Notes: generated from the sequence alone by a model not told the origin. 64,000 nt of DNA from Arcobacter acticola (GCF_013177675.1 NZ_CP042652.1:744001-808000), one strand, 5' to 3'. Positions 52,389 through 61,009 are shown, counted from the first letter of the stretch. Program-made: numbers and translations.

Positions 52389-54155
52389 ATGAGTAAATTA
52401 AGTAGAAGAGAATTTGTTTATATGATGGCAGTACTTGGTGCTGCTCCTGTGTTTGCTAATTCTCATACAAGAATGACAGATACAACAAATAAATTAGAAG
52501 ACTATTATAAGTTAAAACCTTTTGGAAATGCTAGATTTTTGCATATGACAGATTCTCATGCACAGTTATTACCTGTATATTTTAGAGAGCCAAGTGTAAA
52601 TCTTGGTTTTTATGGTAATTTTGGTAAACCACCACATATTGTTGGTGAAAAATTATTAGATTATTATGGAATTAAAGGTAATAAAAGACTTGAGTATGCA
52701 TATTCATGTGTAAACTTTGAAGAACATGCAAAAGTTATGGGAAGAACAGGTGGTTTTGCTCAAATTAAAACTGTTGTTGATTATTTAAGAGATAGTTTTG
52801 GAAAAGATAAAACTCTTATGTTAGATGGTGGAGATACTTGGCAAGGAAGTGCTACTGCTCTTTATACAAGAGGTAAAGATATGGTTGGTGCTATGAATTT
52901 ACTTGGTGTTGATGTAGCTGTTGGACATTGGGAATTTACATATAAAGCTGAAGAAGTTTTAGAAAATGTAAAAGCTTTAAATGCAGAATTCTTAGCACAA
53001 AATGTTTTTGTAAAAGAAACATCAATGATGAATGGAATTGAAGCATTTGATGAAGATACAGGTCATGCATTTAAACCATACACAATTAAAAAAATGGGAA
53101 ATGCTAGAGTTGCTATTATTGGACAAGCATTCCCTTATACAACTATTGCAAATCCTCAAAGATTTATTCCTGATTGGACTTTTGGTATTAAAGAAGATTC
53201 AATGCAAGAAATCGTTGATATGATTAGAGAAACAGAAAAACCAGATGCTGTTATCGTTCTTTCTCATAATGGATTTGATACTGATAAAAAAATGGCAGAA
53301 GTTTGTACTGGAATTGACTTTATTATGGGTGGTCATACTCATGATGGTGTTCCTGAAGCTGTTCCTGTTAAAAACCCAGATGGTACAACTTATGTTTGTA
53401 ATGCTGGAAGTAATGGTAAATTCTTAAATGTACTTGATTTAGATATTCAAAATGGAAAAATCAAAGATTTCAAATTTACATTATTACCAATTTTCTCAGA
53501 TTTAATTCCTGAAGATAAAGATATGAAAAAATATATCGAAGATCAAAGATTACCTTTCTTAAAAGAATTAACAAGAGAAATTGCAACAACTGAAATGACT
53601 CTGTTTAGAAGAGGAAATTTCAACGGTTCTTGGGATCAAATTATTTGTGATGCATTACTTGAAGTAAAAGAAGCACAAATTTCATTAAGTCCAGGATTTA
53701 GATGGGGAACTTCTGTAATGCCAGGTCAAGCTATTACTTTTGATGATTTAATGACTCAAACAGCTATGACTTATCCAGAAACTTATGCAAGAGATATGTC
53801 AGGAACAGATATTAAACTAATTTTAGAAGATGTTGCTGATAACTTATTTAATGAAGATCCATTCTATCAACAAGGTGGAGATATGGTAAGAACAGGTGGT
53901 ATTTCTTATAAAATTAATCCAAAAAGTAAAATGGGTGAAAGAATAACAGATATCGTTCTTACAAAAACTGGAATGAAAATTGAAGCTAACAAGTCTTATA
54001 AAGTTGCTGGTTGGTCAACTGTTGGTGCACAATCAGAAGGTGAGCCTGTATGGGAAACGGTTGAAACATACTTAAAAAATGTTAAACATATTAGTAAATT
54101 AAAAGTTGATACTCCTGATATTATCGGAGTTGCTGGAAATCCTGGAATTATTTAA
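52389..54155 (+). CDS. soxB: Thiosulfohydrolase SoxB
   Basis: This 588-residue Mn-dependent hydrolase removes sulfate from SoxY-bound intermediates. The N-terminus carries a Tat-type signal (SRREFVYMMAV). Metal-site blocks are RFLHMTDSHAQLLPVYFREPSVNLG, LDGGDTWQGSATALY, GHWEFTY, VLSHNGFDTD and MGGHTHDGVPEA. The C-terminal 5'-nucleotidase-like domain holds QGGDMVRTGGISY. Length is normal. It sits alone downstream of the rhodanese and ends at a clear terminator. Confidence 0.97.
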   Translation: MSKLSRREFVYMMAVLGAAPVFANSHTRMTDTTNKLEDYYKLKPFGNARFLHMTDSHAQLLPVYFREPSVNLGFYGNFGKPPHIVGEKLLDYYGIKGNKRLEYAYSCVNFEEHAKVMGRTGGFAQIKTVVDYLRDSFGKDKTLMLDGGDTWQGSATALYTRGKDMVGAMNLLGVDVAVGHWEFTYKAEEVLENVKALNAEFLAQNVFVKETSMMNGIEAFDEDTGHAFKPYTIKKMGNARVAIIGQAFPYTTIANPQRFIPDWTFGIKEDSMQEIVDMIRETEKPDAVIVLSHNGFDTDKKMAEVCTGIDFIMGGHTHDGVPEAVPVKNPDGTTYVCNAGSNGKFLNVLDLDIQNGKIKDFKFTLLPIFSDLIPEDKDMKKYIEDQRLPFLKELTREIATTEMTLFRRGNFNGSWDQIICDALLEVKEAQISLSPGFRWGTSVMPGQAITFDDLMTQTAMTYPETYARDMSGTDIKLILEDVADNLFNEDPFYQQGGDMVRTGGISYKINPKSKMGERITDIVLTKTGMKIEANKSYKVAGWSTVGAQSEGEPVWETVETYLKNVKHISKLKVDTPDIIGVAGNPGII

Positions 54156-54165
54156 TTCTTGATTT

Positions 54166-54198
54166 AAAAGTATAAAGAGCTTCTCTTTATACTTTTTT
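54166..54198 (+). terminator. Terminator after soxB
   Basis: AAAAGTATAAAGAG (54166-54179) pairs with CTCTTTATACTTTT (54183-54196), a perfect 14-bp stem with CTT loop and a short T tail. Confidence 0.85.
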
Positions 54199-54254
54199 CC
54201 ATTTAATAAATTTTTTAATAAAAATATTTATTAAGTTGAAAAAAGGATTTTAAT

Positions 54255-55043
54255 TTGATAAAAATTTTTATTGTATCTTTACTTTTATTTTTAAATCTTC
54301 ATGCAGATTATAAAGAAGGTAAAGAAATCTTTGATAATAAATGTGCATCATGTCATAGTGGATATGTGGATTTAAATAGTCTAAAAGAGAATTTCTTTGC
54401 AAAAAATAATAAACTTTTGAACCTAAAAGCACCAACAGTTAATATGATTGCATATGCGATTATGGATAGTCCGAAAAAAATCGGGGATGCAACAGACCCT
54501 GAAATGCAAGAAATTGAAATAGAAAAATATCTAAAAACATATTTAGAAAATCCAGATATTTTTAATACTATTTGTGATGAACATATTTTAAGTTTTTATG
54601 ATAAAAAACAAAGAATAAAATTAGAGGATGATGAGTATAACAATCTAGCAATATTTTTTATGGAATATAAAAAACATTTAGAAATTAAAGATGAAGTAAA
54701 AGATGAATTCTCTTCTAAAGACGAAGAAAAAATTTTAAAAAAAGCAAAAGATGAAAATAAACAAATTATAGTTTATGCAACAGCAAAATCTTGTTTCTTT
54801 TGTAAAAAAATGGATAAAGAAGTTTTAGGACTTGATGATATAAAAAATCTTATAAAAAAAGATTATGTTTTTGTAAAAAATGATATGGATGAAAGTGCAC
54901 TGCCATTTGATTTACAAAAAGTTTATAAAAAAATAACACCTACTTTTTTTATACTTTCAAAAGATGGGAAATATATAAAACAATATCCAGGATCTTGGAC
55001 TAAAAGTGATTTTATTGAAATATTAAATGAGAATCTTAAATGA
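54255..55043 (+). CDS. Cytochrome c-thioredoxin fusion protein (SoxW-like)
   Basis: This 262-residue exported protein starts at TTG with AAAGGA upstream. After a signal peptide (about 1-17) comes a c-type heme site C-A-S-C-H (about residues 31-35) in a cytochrome-like region to about 135. A charged linker follows, then a thioredoxin fold (about 150-262) with active site CFFC in TAKSCFFCKKMDKEV and the cis-Pro segment KITPTFFIL. SoxW thioredoxins maintain the SoxY cysteine; here the reductant may come directly through heme. It begins a small operon with MOSC and DsrE-type genes (stop overlaps the next start). Confidence 0.85.
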   Translation: MIKIFIVSLLLFLNLHADYKEGKEIFDNKCASCHSGYVDLNSLKENFFAKNNKLLNLKAPTVNMIAYAIMDSPKKIGDATDPEMQEIEIEKYLKTYLENPDIFNTICDEHILSFYDKKQRIKLEDDEYNNLAIFFMEYKKHLEIKDEVKDEFSSKDEEKILKKAKDENKQIIVYATAKSCFFCKKMDKEVLGLDDIKNLIKKDYVFVKNDMDESALPFDLQKVYKKITPTFFILSKDGKYIKQYPGSWTKSDFIEILNENLK

Positions 55044-55480
55044 AAAATCTAGGAAAAGTATTAAAAACTTTTAGTGCAACAAAAGAGTCAAGTGGCTTAC
55101 CAAGACCTCAAGTAGAAAAATTAAATTTAATAGTTGATTTTGGAATTGAAAATGATAAGTTTGCAGGTAAAAAACTTGATCAAACAGTTATGATTGTAGG
55201 AATTCAATCTTATGAAATAGCAAAAGAAAATAATATAGATTTAGAGTTTGGCTCTTTAGGTGAAAATATATTATTGGATTTTGATCCACATATTTTTGAA
55301 ATTGGGAAGCAATTATTGATAGAAGATTCAGTTATTGAAATAACACAAATTTGTACCGTATGTAACCATTTGAGTGTATTTGATAAAAAATTACCTGCAC
55401 TCTTAAAATCTCATAGGGGACTGTATTGTAAAATCATAAAAAATGGTATTATAAAAGAAAACAAGATAGTAAAAGGATAA
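55040..55480 (+). CDS. MOSC-domain protein
   Basis: This 146-residue cytoplasmic protein is a single MOSC domain (NDKFAGKKLDQTVMIVG, LEFGSLGENILLDFD) with the conserved cysteine in CTVCNHL near residue 116. MOSC domains bind sulfur on this cysteine and act in molybdenum-cofactor sulfuration or related sulfur transfer. It overlaps the upstream cytochrome-thioredoxin gene by 4 bp, linking it to Sox or to SoxC cofactor maturation. No molybdenum-cofactor sulfurase domain is fused. Confidence 0.85.
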   Translation: MKNLGKVLKTFSATKESSGLPRPQVEKLNLIVDFGIENDKFAGKKLDQTVMIVGIQSYEIAKENNIDLEFGSLGENILLDFDPHIFEIGKQLLIEDSVIEITQICTVCNHLSVFDKKLPALLKSHRGLYCKIIKNGIIKENKIVKG

Positions 55481-55483
55481 AAA

Positions 55484-55921
55484 ATGAAAAAAGTGATTCT
55501 AATAGTTTTAATGGCAATCTTTTCTTATGCACAATCAACTTTTAGTGACCCTCAACCAACGTTTGAGAAACCTAGAAAGTTAGTTATAAATTTACATGAT
55601 AGTAATTTAGAAGTTGTAAATCATACACTTGGCTCAATTTATAATATTTTAAAAGAGTATCCAAGTGAAACTTTAAAAGTTGCTGTTGTTCTTTATGGAA
55701 ATGGAATGAGAGCTGTTAAAAAAGATTATGATAAAGCAACATTAGATAGAATAAAGTCTCTTATGGAATATGATGTTGAGTTTATAGGTTGTAAAAATAC
55801 AATGGAAACAATGAACTGGACTGAAAATGATTTCATAGATGATGTTGATTACGTTCAAGCTGGAATTGTAGAAATCATTGAAAAACAAACAGCTGGATAT
55901 ATAGGTATTACACCTTATTAA
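55484..55921 (+). CDS. Exported DsrE-family sulfurtransferase-like protein
   Basis: This 145-residue protein has a signal peptide (MKKVILIVLMAIFSYAQS) and a DsrE/DsrF-like fold (KLVINLHDSNLEVVNHTLGSIYNIL, VAVVLYGNGMRAV). The cysteine in EFIGCKNTME (about residue 106) matches the sulfur-carrying position. DsrE proteins pass sulfane sulfur between partners; this one would work in the periplasm. It follows the MOSC gene by three bases. Confidence 0.85.
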   Translation: MKKVILIVLMAIFSYAQSTFSDPQPTFEKPRKLVINLHDSNLEVVNHTLGSIYNILKEYPSETLKVAVVLYGNGMRAVKKDYDKATLDRIKSLMEYDVEFIGCKNTMETMNWTENDFIDDVDYVQAGIVEIIEKQTAGYIGITPY

Positions 55922-55942
55922 TTTAAAATAAAAGGATAAAAA

Positions 55943-56728
55943 ATGTTAAAAAAAGCTTTATTATTTTCAAGTTTACTTATTTCTTCTAGTTTATTTGCTT
56001 CAAATATATCAAAAGAAGATTGTGCAAAAAAAGGTGATAATTTTATTTTTGCAGGAAATGAATGTATCCAATTTTATAAATCAAAAGGTGATACAGAAGA
56101 TGCCTTAAATATTATTGTTCATGGAACATGGAAAGAGGGTACGAATACTCTTGCTAGATATGCTCCATTTGCTGAGAATTTATCACTTCAAACAGATATT
56201 ACGACAGTTGCTGTTGCCCTTCCTGGCTATTCAGATTCATCTACAAATAATTTTAAATCTCTAGCTCATGAAGGGGATGGAAACTTATCTGTAAAAAAAG
56301 AGTACGTTGAGTTTTTAGCTTCACTTGTTGAGGCATTGAAAGAAAAATTTCATGCATCAAAAGTTACATATATAGGTCATAGTGCTGGTTGTACTATGGG
56401 GGCTACTATGACTGGATTAAATCCACATTTAGTGAATAATCTAGTTTGTGCAGGTGGTGTTTATAATATCCATGAAAAAGAGCAAGGAAAAGATTTAATA
56501 TCAATGACTGATGTTTTACATAGTGTAAATAAAGATATGAAAATGGTTCTAGTTTATGGAACTGCTGATGATATTTCTAAACCTCAAATTACAATTGATT
56601 TTTATAATTTAGCAAAAGAAAAAGGCTTTAATGTAAAATTAGTTGAAGCTAAAGATGCTCCACATTTAGACTTAGATATGACAGATGCATCTGTTGATGC
56701 TATCGTTGAAGTAGTTGAAGAAGATTAA
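55943..56728 (+). CDS. Exported alpha/beta hydrolase
   Basis: This 261-residue protein has a signal peptide (about 1-20) and an alpha/beta-hydrolase fold. The oxyanion region LNIIVHGTWK, nucleophile elbow GHSAG (serine near residue 147), acid in VYGTADDISKP and a C-terminal histidine in DAPHLDLD form a likely catalytic triad. The substrate is unknown. Two cysteines near the N-terminus (CAKKG, NECIQF) may form a disulfide. It is the last gene of the sulfur-linked operon and ends at a bidirectional terminator. Confidence 0.85.
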   Translation: MLKKALLFSSLLISSSLFASNISKEDCAKKGDNFIFAGNECIQFYKSKGDTEDALNIIVHGTWKEGTNTLARYAPFAENLSLQTDITTVAVALPGYSDSSTNNFKSLAHEGDGNLSVKKEYVEFLASLVEALKEKFHASKVTYIGHSAGCTMGATMTGLNPHLVNNLVCAGGVYNIHEKEQGKDLISMTDVLHSVNKDMKMVLVYGTADDISKPQITIDFYNLAKEKGFNVKLVEAKDAPHLDLDMTDASVDAIVEVVEED

Positions 56729-56749
56729 TCTTTTAAAGATTATTCTTCT
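56717..56749. terminator. Bidirectional terminator between convergent genes
   Basis: AATCTT (56727-56732) pairs with AAGATT (56736-56741), extended by GAAGAA...TTCTTC flanks. It serves the hydrolase and the convergent small gene. Confidence 0.65.
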
Positions 56750-57035
56750 GTGGAATAACTGCATAAATTGGTATATTCACAGCAAGCAAACTTGAAACTA
56801 TTTCAGGTATTTGCTGTGCACATATATCTAAAACAAAGCCATGTTTTAGATTCTTCATATTTTTAATATAACTTATATCTAATAAAATCTCTTCAGCTAG
56901 TTTTTTGTCAGCAACTTCAAAATATACTGATAAATCATCTTCGCTATAATCAAACTTTATTCCTGTAACATTTTTATTAGTATCTTTTTTTTGAAATGTA
57001 AATATTTTAAATAGTTTAGTAAAAAAACTTTTCAT
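56733..57035 (-). CDS. Small hypothetical protein
   Basis: This 100-residue protein has a basic N-terminus (KKDTNKNV after a short hydrophobic stretch, about 4-14) and an alpha/beta body (LAEEILLDISYIKNM; GFVLDICAQQIPEIVSSLLAVNIPIYAVIPQ). No known domain is evident. It lies downstream of the IclR-type regulator on the same strand with a 57-bp gap. Confidence 0.65.
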   Translation of the reverse strand: MKSFFTKLFKIFTFQKKDTNKNVTGIKFDYSEDDLSVYFEVADKKLAEEILLDISYIKNMKNLKHGFVLDICAQQIPEIVSSLLAVNIPIYAVIPQKNNL

Positions 57036-57092
57036 AAAACCTCTTTTTTTTAAGTGGCTTATATTAGTAATTTAGTGTGTAAAAAAAGTGAA

Positions 57093-57827
57093 CTAATAGC
57101 TTATAATATGTTTCGAAACCAAATTTGATATAACTTCACCTATTTCATGAATTTTTTTAGAATCTAGTCTTATTGAATTTCCAGATATTCCAACAGCACC
57201 TATAAGAATATTCTCTTTATTGAACAAAGGAACCGCAACACAACACATACCATCTTGATACTCTTTATTATCAATAGAATATCCTTTTTCTCTAACTTGC
57301 TCAATATCTTTTTTAAGTTTATTTATATTTGTTATTGTGTTATTTGTGTATTGATTGAATTTAATTTTTTCCAAATCATAATTTCCAAAAGCTAAGATAG
57401 ATTTCCCAAGAGCACTTGTGTGTAAATTTGTTTGAACACCTATATTATTTCTTGTTTTTAGTTCTTGATTAGATAAATCAATTTGATTAATATATGAAAC
57501 TTTATAATCATCAAAAATACCTAAGTAAGCACATTCATTTGTAGTTTTTGAAATCTCTTCAAGTAAAACTTTTGTTTTTTTGATTAGGAGTTCTATTTTT
57601 GTAGATTGGTTCGTTTTATTTAAAATATCATTTGCGATTATTTCATTTGAATTTTCCAAGTATGAGATAAAATCTTCATCTTTTAGTGTTTTTAAAAGTC
57701 TTGACATGGTACTTTTATCAATTTGTAATTTTTCGCATAAAGTAACTGCTAAAATAGGTTTACCATAATCTGCGATAAACCTATAAACTTTTAAACCCTT
57801 TGATAAAGATTTTATTAAAGATGGCAT
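57093..57827 (-). CDS. IclR-family transcriptional regulator
   Basis: This 244-residue regulator has an N-terminal winged helix (about 8-65, PILAVTLCEKLQIDKSTMSRLLKTLKDEDFI). A GAF-like ligand domain follows (about 85-244), with LHTSALGKSILAF and GMCCVAVPLFNKENILIGAVGISG. IclR proteins respond to small metabolites such as glyoxylate or aromatic acids. Its targets are unknown; the DJ-1 gene just upstream and the sulfur operon opposite are candidates by position. Confidence 0.92.
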   Translation of the reverse strand: MPSLIKSLSKGLKVYRFIADYGKPILAVTLCEKLQIDKSTMSRLLKTLKDEDFISYLENSNEIIANDILNKTNQSTKIELLIKKTKVLLEEISKTTNECAYLGIFDDYKVSYINQIDLSNQELKTRNNIGVQTNLHTSALGKSILAFGNYDLEKIKFNQYTNNTITNINKLKKDIEQVREKGYSIDNKEYQDGMCCVAVPLFNKENILIGAVGISGNSIRLDSKKIHEIGEVISNLVSKHIISY

Positions 57828-57858
57828 AATAAACCTTTTTTGATTTATTATAACCTAT

Positions 57859-58425
57859 TTATTTTGTTAATAACTCATTAAATTTTGCTAACCACTCAGG
57901 ATGTGCAGGCCAAGCAGCAGCTGTGACTAAGTTTCCATCTACTATAGCACTTTCAAATCCAATATCAGCCCATGTTCCACCGCTTAGTCCAACATCTGGA
58001 GCACAAGCTGGATAACAAGAACAAGTTTTATTTGCAATAATCCCTGCAGCTGCAAGAACTAATATACCATGACAAACTGAAGCTATTGGTTTATTTGCAG
58101 AATTAAAATTTTGAACAATTTCAATAACTCTTGGATTTAATCTAATATATTCAGGAGCACGACCACCAGGAATCACTAATGCATCATAAGTTGATTCAAC
58201 AACTTCATCAAATGAAGCATTTAACGTGAAGTTATGACCTGGTTTTTCTGTATAAGTTTGATCACCTTCAAAATCATGAATTGCTGTTTTAATTTGATCA
58301 TTTGCTTTTTTATTTGGACAAACAACATCAACTGTATAACCTAACATTTTTAAACATTGAAATGGAACCATTAATTCGTAATCTTCTACGAAATCACCAG
58401 CTAATATAAGAATTTTTTTTGACAT
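57859..58425 (-). CDS. DJ-1/PfpI-family protein
   Basis: This 188-residue protein has the DJ-1/PfpI fold, with the acidic partner in LAGDFVEDYELMVPF (Glu near 15) and nucleophile Cys in SVCHGILVLAAAGI. Further blocks are YDALVIPGGRAPEYIR and ALVTAAAWPAHPEW-like NLVTAAAWPAHPEWL. It resembles glyoxalase III or Hsp31-type stress proteins; exact activity is unknown. AAGGAG precedes the ATG. A long palindrome lies 80-110 bp upstream. Confidence 0.9.
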   Translation of the reverse strand: MSKKILILAGDFVEDYELMVPFQCLKMLGYTVDVVCPNKKANDQIKTAIHDFEGDQTYTEKPGHNFTLNASFDEVVESTYDALVIPGGRAPEYIRLNPRVIEIVQNFNSANKPIASVCHGILVLAAAGIIANKTCSCYPACAPDVGLSGGTWADIGFESAIVDGNLVTAAAWPAHPEWLAKFNELLTK

Positions 58426-58502
58426 AACTTCTCCTTAATTTTATTAATTAAAGATATATTATAAGAAATATATTTAAAAAGAAATTTATTTTAAAAGTAG
58501 TT

Positions 58503-58533
58503 TTTTATAGTTTCACATAGTGAAACTATAAAA
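58503..58533. promoter_or_regulatory. 14-bp-arm palindrome upstream of the DJ-1 gene
   Basis: TTTTATAGTTTCAC (58503-58516) and GTGAAACTATAAAA (58520-58533) are perfect inverted copies around ATA. On neither strand is it followed by a T-run, so it does not look like a terminator. Lying between the metallohydrolase stop and the DJ-1 start, it is a good operator candidate for DJ-1. Confidence 0.5.
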
Positions 58534-58558
58534 TAATTAAGATAGAAAAAAGAAGAAT

Positions 58559-59479
58559 TTAATCTTCTTCGTAAAACTCTAATTCTCTAAATGCATCGTA
58601 TACATTTTTACTATTTAACTCACCATATAAAGGTTTGTCTTTAAACTCATCCATTGTTACAACTTTTGTTATCTCTGTTCCACTTGTATCATTTTCAATA
58701 GCTTCTAAAACCCTTTGTTTTAATAAAGAAAAATACTCTACTGTATCATTTATAGCTGTTTTTGAAGTATCAAGACCATGACCTGCTACTAGGTAATTCC
58801 AATCTTTTTCTTTTATCATATCAATAGCTTTTAAAGTACCAATTACTGAACCATCTCTATTTGATGTTACTCTTCCATTCATAATAACATCACCTGAGAA
58901 AAGAATTTTTTCACTAGGTATAAAAACAAATAAATCCTCTGAAGTATGAGCTTTTACACCTGTTGGAATAATTGTAATTTCTTTATTTCCTATTTTTAAG
59001 GTTCTCGTTTCATTTACAACATCATCAACAGGAATTATTTTTGTTCCTTTGAAATCTTCTTTTGATAAAACTTGATGCATTCTTGTAATAGTATTTTCAT
59101 TGTATTCTTTATTTATCAAAGATGGCCCTAATATTTTTGCATTAAATTTTTCTTTGTAAAAACTATTTCCTAACCAATGGTCATCATGACTATGAGTTGA
59201 AATAACTGTACTTACAGGAAGTTTTTCTATTTTTGACATAGCTTCATATGCTTGTGAAGCAAAGCCATAACTTGCTCCTGAGTCAATCAAAACATAACTT
59301 TTATCAGCTTTTACATAGCAACTATTTGACATAAAGCCACCATTTTCTTTTGTAGGCATATCAAGTTTTCCTAAAAAACACCAAACGTCATTTGTTACTT
59401 TTACTGGTTTTAAATTATAATCAAATGCAAAAGTATAAACTGATGATAAGAATATCGATGATAAAATTTTTTTGAACAT
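58559..59479 (-). CDS. Exported metallo-beta-lactamase-fold hydrolase (SoxH-like)
   Basis: This 306-residue protein has a signal peptide (about 1-18) and a complete zinc site: STHSHDDHWLGN (H-x-H-x-D-H), the later His in VKAHTSEDL, Asp in LFSGDVIMN, and the closing AGHG. The overall pattern is like SoxH and quinoprotein-relay metallohydrolases, which sit near sox or PQQ genes in other bacteria. Substrate unknown. It is about 2 kb from the sulfur operon, on the opposite strand, and GGAG precedes the ATG. Confidence 0.88.
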   Translation of the reverse strand: MFKKILSSIFLSSVYTFAFDYNLKPVKVTNDVWCFLGKLDMPTKENGGFMSNSCYVKADKSYVLIDSGASYGFASQAYEAMSKIEKLPVSTVISTHSHDDHWLGNSFYKEKFNAKILGPSLINKEYNENTITRMHQVLSKEDFKGTKIIPVDDVVNETRTLKIGNKEITIIPTGVKAHTSEDLFVFIPSEKILFSGDVIMNGRVTSNRDGSVIGTLKAIDMIKEKDWNYLVAGHGLDTSKTAINDTVEYFSLLKQRVLEAIENDTSGTEITKVVTMDEFKDKPLYGELNSKNVYDAFRELEFYEED

Positions 59480-59567
59480 AAGTCTCCTTTTAATTTATAA
59501 TTAAAAATTATATTGTAATATCACTTTTATATAAGTAATAATTTTAATTTAATATAGGATTTAAAAT

Positions 59568-60728
59568 ATGGATAAGAAAAAACAGATGCAATTTAATCTG
59601 AATAATTTTTTATTAGCTACAAGTATAGCTTTAGATTTTGTTTCAAAAGATAGATATAAAATAAGTTTAGGACACGCAAAAAGAGTTGCATATATTGCTT
59701 TAAATATTGGAATAAAAATGGATTTTACTCCTGAAGAATTAAGTGATTTATGCTCTTATTCTTTAGTTTCTTCACTTGCATTAAATCAAAGTACTAATGA
59801 TAAAGAGTTTTGTGAGATATCTCAAGAGTGTATAAAAGATTTTCCTTTTTTAACACAAAAAGAAAACGTATTAAAATATCAAAAAGAAAAAATTGATGGA
59901 AGTGGAATTTTTGCTTTAAAAGGTGATGAAATACCTTTGTTTTCGCAAATAATCTTTTTAGCAAAAACACTTGACATAATGTACGATTTTGGAAAAGAAA
60001 ATATTAAAAGTAGATTTGATGCAATTGAGTTTACAAAAGATAAATTAGATATGTATTTTTCAAGAGATTTAATCGAAAAATTCTTTGAATGTGTTAGAGA
60101 AACAAGCTTTTGGCAAGATATGTTAAATGAACAAGATACTTTGATGTTTATTTATTCTTCATTACATGATTTTACAAATCCATTAGATTTTGAAGAGATT
60201 CTAAAAATCACAACAATTTTTTATAAAATCGAAAATCCTCAATCAAGGTTAATAGAATTAAGTGAAATTATGTGTGAATTTTATGTCTTAGATCACAAAG
60301 ATAAATTAATTTTTTTAATAACTTCTAGTTTATGTACTATTGGAAAATTAACTTTAGGAAAAGAGTTATTAGAAAAAGAGTCTGATCTCGATATTTATGA
60401 AATTGAAAAAATAAAAACTTATCCATACTATACTAGAAAGATTTTACAAAATATTATTGGATTTACTGATATTGCATCAAGTGCATCAAAAGTTCAAGAA
60501 AGATTAGATGGAAGTGGCTATATTTGTGCATTATTAGGTAAAGATTTAACATTTAAAGACAGATTACTTCAAAGTTTAAATTCATATAATGCATTAAGAC
60601 AAAATAGAACATATAGAGAGTTATTTAGTCACGAAGAAGCTATCGAGATTTTAAAATTTGAAGCAAGTGAAAATAGATTTGATTTAGCAATTATTGAAGA
60701 TATAGATAAGGTTTTGAAAACAATTTAA
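59568..60728 (+). CDS. Tandem degenerate HD-GYP-like protein
   Basis: This 386-residue soluble protein contains two successive HD-GYP-like halves. The first (about 30-165) has GHAKRVAYIAL and EKIDGSGIFALKGDEIPLFSQII but no HD pair at the expected SYSLVSSLAL. The second (about 215-385) has CTIGKLTLG in place of HDIGK, KTYPYYTRKIL, and QERLDGSGYICALLGKDLTFKDR. Metal-binding His/Asp residues are lost in both, so phosphodiesterase activity against c-di-GMP is unlikely; a binding or scaffold role is inferred. It is monocistronic and convergent with the XRE gene. Confidence 0.85.
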   Translation: MDKKKQMQFNLNNFLLATSIALDFVSKDRYKISLGHAKRVAYIALNIGIKMDFTPEELSDLCSYSLVSSLALNQSTNDKEFCEISQECIKDFPFLTQKENVLKYQKEKIDGSGIFALKGDEIPLFSQIIFLAKTLDIMYDFGKENIKSRFDAIEFTKDKLDMYFSRDLIEKFFECVRETSFWQDMLNEQDTLMFIYSSLHDFTNPLDFEEILKITTIFYKIENPQSRLIELSEIMCEFYVLDHKDKLIFLITSSLCTIGKLTLGKELLEKESDLDIYEIEKIKTYPYYTRKILQNIIGFTDIASSASKVQERLDGSGYICALLGKDLTFKDRLLQSLNSYNALRQNRTYRELFSHEEAIEILKFEASENRFDLAIIEDIDKVLKTI

Positions 60729-61009
60729 GATAATTCTTTTGAATTATCTTTTATCTCTATACCTTGGAAAAAGTCTTTAATATCAACATTTAATATAATT
60801 GCAATTTTAAAAATATGTTCCATATTAAAATGATGATTGTCTTTAAAGTTTTCACATCTACTATAAAAAGCAGTAGATTTTAATCCCATTTCTAAAACTA
60901 AATCAAGCTGAGGCTTATTTTTCTCATTTCTAATTCTCTTAACATTCTGTGAAACTAATTTATAAAAATTGTTAATATCTTCATCTTTTACTAATGATAA
61001 GCTTTTCAT
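60725..61009 (-). CDS. XRE-type helix-turn-helix regulator
   Basis: From the ATG at 61009 this is a 94-residue protein with a helix-turn-helix domain (about 18-80, LVSQNVKRIRNEKNKPQLDLVLEMGLKSTAFYSRCEN, then FNMEHIFKIAIILNVDIKDFF), typical of XRE/C-protein regulators. A longer frame continues upstream through a repeat region encoding VKLK-IKHK-VKHK; no good ribosome site marks either start. It is divergent from a nuclease gene across a 99-bp promoter region with a palindrome and repeats, so it probably controls that gene. Confidence 0.75.
   Translation of the reverse strand: MKSLSLVKDEDINNFYKLVSQNVKRIRNEKNKPQLDLVLEMGLKSTAFYSRCENFKDNHHFNMEHIFKIAIILNVDIKDFFQGIEIKDNSKELS

Noticed and set aside
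58503-58533. Palindrome as a rho-independent terminator of the metallohydrolase gene
   Set aside because: Both arms have A/T ends in the wrong arrangement and no T-run follows on the minus strand; an operator is more likely.
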